DNA of 16,657 nt. Origin: an uncultured Bacteroidales bacterium. Lineage in GTDB: Bacteria; Bacteroidota; Bacteroidia; Bacteroidales; UBA932. The stretch lies in assembly GCA_945874815.1 (NCBI GenBank), contig CAMCIE010000004.1, positions 1 to 16,657 of the forward strand, given 5' to 3'. The position numbers were made by a program, and so were the translations under genes. Below the pieces are notes generated by a model. That model worked only from the letters and a program-made list of their open reading frames with translations. It did no database searches and was not told the origin of the DNA. How positions within the stretch are numbered: the stretch's first letter is position 1; every line of letters begins with the position of its first letter. Below are positions 14,824 to 16,657 of this stretch, in pieces.

Positions 14824-15942
14824 GTGGAACGTGAGGATACGGGGGAACTCAATTGCACCTACCGTCAGGGATGCTGCAAGCTTGAGGTCTATGACTGGTT
14901 GTCCGGAGTAGCTCAGGAACAGTATAAGGAATATTTTGAAGTCCGCTTCAAGAATACCCGCAAGGCCATATTCCGCAATGCTTCGGGACAGAGTATCAAG
15001 ACAGGTGACCTGGTGATTGTCGAGGCTGCCAACGGACACGATCTTGGAATCGTGACTTTGGAAGGCCCTGTGGTGGCACGTCAGATGAAGTGCAAGAGAA
15101 TCAATCCGGAGACATTTGAATTCAAAAGGATATACCGCAAGGCCAAGCTTTTTGACATCGAGAAGTGGCAGGAAGCCATCGCGCGTGAGCATGAGACAAT
15201 GATACGTTCGCGCCAGATTGCAGCTGAGCTCGGTCTGGAAATGAAAATCGGTGATGTGGAGTTTCAGGGAGACGGTACCAAGGCAATTTTCTACTATATT
15301 GCCGACGGACGCGTGGATTTCCGCCAGCTCATCAAGGTCTTTGCGGAAGAATTCCGCATCAGGATAGAGATGAAGCAGATCGGAGCAAGGCAGGAGGCCG
15401 GCCTGATCGGAGGACTTGGAGTATGCGGAAGGGAACTGTGCTGTTCCAACTATATTTCAAGTTTCCAGTCCATAACCACCTCTGCTGCACGTTGCCAGGA
15501 CCTTTCTCTCAATCCACAGAAGCTTGCCGGTCAGTGTGGCAAGCTGAAATGCTGTCTAAATTACGAGACTGCGGCCTACATGGATGCCCAGACCAGGATA
15601 CCGAAGGTCAACGGACCTCTCGAATTTGAAGACGGACTTGCCTATCTGATGAAGACGGACATCCTGAAGGAAATAATGTATTTCTCATACGATCCTTCTT
15701 CTTTGTCAAATCTGTATGCATTGGATGCTTCCGAAGTAAGGGAAATCATCAAGATGAACAGGAATGGCGTTAAGCCGGAATCCCTTCAGACCGAGCCGGA
15801 ACCGACTGCTCCTGAATTTGTCACGGCTGTTGGTGATGACAGCATCACCCGGTTTGATGAATCACGCAAAAGAAGAAAGAAAAAGAAACGCCCGAAACAG
15901 TCACTCCAGAATGAAAAAGATGACAAGTCAAAGAAGGCTTGA
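14824..15942 (+). CDS. ricT: RicT/YaaT-type PSP1-domain iron-sulfur protein
   Basis: In Bacillus subtilis RicT (YaaT) is the PSP1-domain member of the RicAFT (Y-) complex, which carries iron-sulfur clusters and affects RNase Y-dependent mRNA processing, sporulation and biofilm formation. Visible here: the N-terminal block EVRFKNTRKAIFRN (39-52), GDLVIVEAANGHDLGIVTLEG (61-81), the core FYYIADGRVDFRQLIKVFAEEF (156-177), and cysteine clusters CGRELCC (201-207), Cys224 and CGKLKCC (238-244) that fit cluster ligands. The N-terminus adds Cys11, Cys17 and Cys18. A very basic tail (348-372, with RKRRKKKKRPK) is added after a disordered stretch. Bacteroidota lack an obvious RicA/RicF context, so the role there is unclear. 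The start is GTG. The gene follows holB by 48 bp and overlaps gldH by 32 bp. Confidence 0.92.
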   Translation: MEREDTGELNCTYRQGCCKLEVYDWLSGVAQEQYKEYFEVRFKNTRKAIFRNASGQSIKTGDLVIVEAANGHDLGIVTLEGPVVARQMKCKRINPETFEFKRIYRKAKLFDIEKWQEAIAREHETMIRSRQIAAELGLEMKIGDVEFQGDGTKAIFYYIADGRVDFRQLIKVFAEEFRIRIEMKQIGARQEAGLIGGLGVCGRELCCSNYISSFQSITTSAARCQDLSLNPQKLAGQCGKLKCCLNYETAAYMDAQTRIPKVNGPLEFEDGLAYLMKTDILKEIMYFSYDPSSLSNLYALDASEVREIIKMNRNGVKPESLQTEPEPTAPEFVTAVGDDSITRFDESRKRRKKKKRPKQSLQNEKDDKSKKA

Positions 15943-16387
15943 CATAGTGTCGTTGTGCCTTGCCCTGTTGCTTGCCCTGACAGCTTTCCCGTCCTGTTCC
16001 TCTCCGGAATCGGTGGAAACTTATGTGCCTGTGAGCAAGACAGACAGCGCCGGACGTCTGGCCTTCGTGGCGGATATGTCCGACACCATGTCAACCTATG
16101 ACTTCTCCATCTTTGCCAGAATAGACTGTTCCGGCCGCAGGTTTGAGACTATACGTTCCTTTCCTTTGAAAATTGATATGGTTTCTCCTTCCGGAAAGGA
16201 ATATACCGAGACTGTTTATGTTCCCGTTTCCTCATTTGAGGAAGGGAATATGTCCGTTCATGACTTTTGTGAAACTTACAGGTCAGCCTCCCGTCCGTCT
16301 GAATGCGGGAAATGGGAGATTTATATCACTCCACCGCCGGTTGACGGTCTGAGGGGTATGGGGCTGATAATGAAAATAAACCGCTGA
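15911..16387 (+). CDS. gldH: GldH-like lipoprotein
   Basis: The 158-aa product starts with a lipoprotein signal: MKKMTSQRRLD, a hydrophobic stretch VSLCLALLLALTAF, then Cys29 in FPSCSS. The rest is a beta-rich domain with YVPVSK, YDFSIFARIDCSGRRF, DMVSPSGKEYTETVYVPV and the C-terminal LRGMGLIMKI, which resembles the GldH family (about 155-165 aa). GldH is needed for gliding motility and linked secretion in Flavobacterium, yet it also occurs in non-gliding Bacteroidales, where its role is not settled. The position right after ricT supports the call. The open frame extends up to 15764 inside ricT, but the signal peptide puts the start at ATG 15911 (or 15920). Translation is probably coupled to ricT. 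The lipobox is loose and sequence similarity is modest, so function is less certain than the family fit. Confidence 0.7.
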   Translation: MKKMTSQRRLDIVSLCLALLLALTAFPSCSSPESVETYVPVSKTDSAGRLAFVADMSDTMSTYDFSIFARIDCSGRRFETIRSFPLKIDMVSPSGKEYTETVYVPVSSFEEGNMSVHDFCETYRSASRPSECGKWEIYITPPPVDGLRGMGLIMKINR

Positions 16388-16657
16388 TGGGAAAAGACAA
16401 ACTCAGGAAATTCAGGGAAAACGAGACATTCCGATGCATGGTCCAGCCTTCTACGGACCAGGTGCTGGGGTGCGACCATCCGTTGAAAGGCAATTGGGGC
16501 AGGGATATGTTCGGAAACGACAATCCTATTGTCCTGGAGCTGGGCTGTGGCAAGGGTGAATATACGGTGGACCTTGCAATGCGCAATCCTTCATGCAATT
16601 ACATAGGAGTGGACATCAAGGGTGCAAGGCTCTGGAAGGGCGCACAGTTCGTGGAAG
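16387..16657 (+). CDS. trmB: tRNA (guanine-N7-)-methyltransferase, 5' part (cut by window end)
   Basis: TrmB methylates N7 of guanine 46 in the variable loop of tRNA using SAM. The first 90 residues are present: MGKDKLRKFRENETF, HPLKGNWGRDMFGNDNPIVLELG, with SAM motif I LELGCGKGEYT (50-60) and the following acidic strand-end motif YIGVDIKGARLWKGA (73-87). This N-terminus, including KGNWGRDMFGNDNP, is typical of the Bacteroidota TrmB form. The catalytic C-terminal part lies beyond the window. The start ATG overlaps the gldH TGA stop by one base (TGATG), so translational coupling is likely. The gene is incomplete only because the window stops. Confidence 0.95.
   Translation, partial: MGKDKLRKFRENETFRCMVQPSTDQVLGCDHPLKGNWGRDMFGNDNPIVLELGCGKGEYTVDLAMRNPSCNYIGVDIKGARLWKGAQFVE

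Noticed and set aside
15764..15910. Upstream extension of the gldH open frame by 49 residues
   Set aside because: It lies inside ricT, is basic and unstructured, and would bury the lipoprotein signal peptide that starts at 15911.
1..16657. Search for mobile elements, CRISPR arrays, toxin-antitoxin or phage-defence modules, tRNA and rRNA genes
   Set aside because: No transposase, integrase, regularly spaced repeats, tRNA-like cloverleaf or defence motif was seen by eye. Base composition looks even across the window.

Overview
The window looks like chromosomal DNA of a Bacteroidota member, most likely order Bacteroidales. Four signs point there: several gene starts are preceded by the Bacteroidota-type promoter box TAnnTTTG(C) with a TTG/TTTG-like box about 18-21 bp upstream; few starts carry a Shine-Dalgarno sequence; the gene set includes a DUF2723 membrane protein, a PorT-like barrel, GldH and a ricT-gldH-trmB order; and the encoded proteins resemble Bacteroidales homologues as I know them. 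Genus or family cannot be read safely from the sequence. All gaps between genes are shorter than 300 bases, and I saw no tRNA, rRNA, transposase, CRISPR array or phage gene. Both ends cut genes, so this may be a whole contig.

Layout. Bases 6-2132 (+) hold the C-terminal part of a DUF2723/TMEM260-like membrane protein whose 5' end is missing; an in-frame TAG lies at 3-5. It converges on an RlmI-like SAM methyltransferase (2153-3088, -) across two nested inverted repeats. The methyltransferase and pgk (3257-4510, +) diverge from a short region with two partly overlapping promoters. pgk ends in a clear intrinsic terminator, followed by lgt (4615-5499, +) with its own promoter and a 17-bp perfect-stem terminator.

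From 5665 to 11695 lies a four-gene unit: an outer-membrane efflux protein with an unusual acidic glycine-rich insert, a lipoprotein membrane-fusion adaptor, an RND permease with an intact proton relay, and a small PII-like protein. The first three make a tripartite pump across both membranes. The PII-like protein is a candidate regulator of it. Lgt, just upstream but on a separate transcript, supplies the lipidation that the adaptor lipoprotein and GldH need.

From 11744 to the end runs a tightly packed same-strand block: trxA, a PorT-like outer-membrane barrel, a long-chain polyprenyl diphosphate synthase, holB (clamp-loader delta'), ricT (PSP1/YaaT), gldH and the 5' part of trmB. Gaps are 11, 3, 6 and 48 bp, then a 32-bp overlap and a 1-bp overlap, so much of it is probably one operon started from the trxA promoter. 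That promoter sits inside the terminator-like hairpin closing the efflux operon.

Overall this is a mostly housekeeping region. I found no convincing new defence or mobile system. The points most worth a second look are the PII-like gene in the efflux operon, the acidic insert in the outer-membrane protein, the overlapping regulatory hairpins and promoters, and the broken start of the DUF2723 gene.
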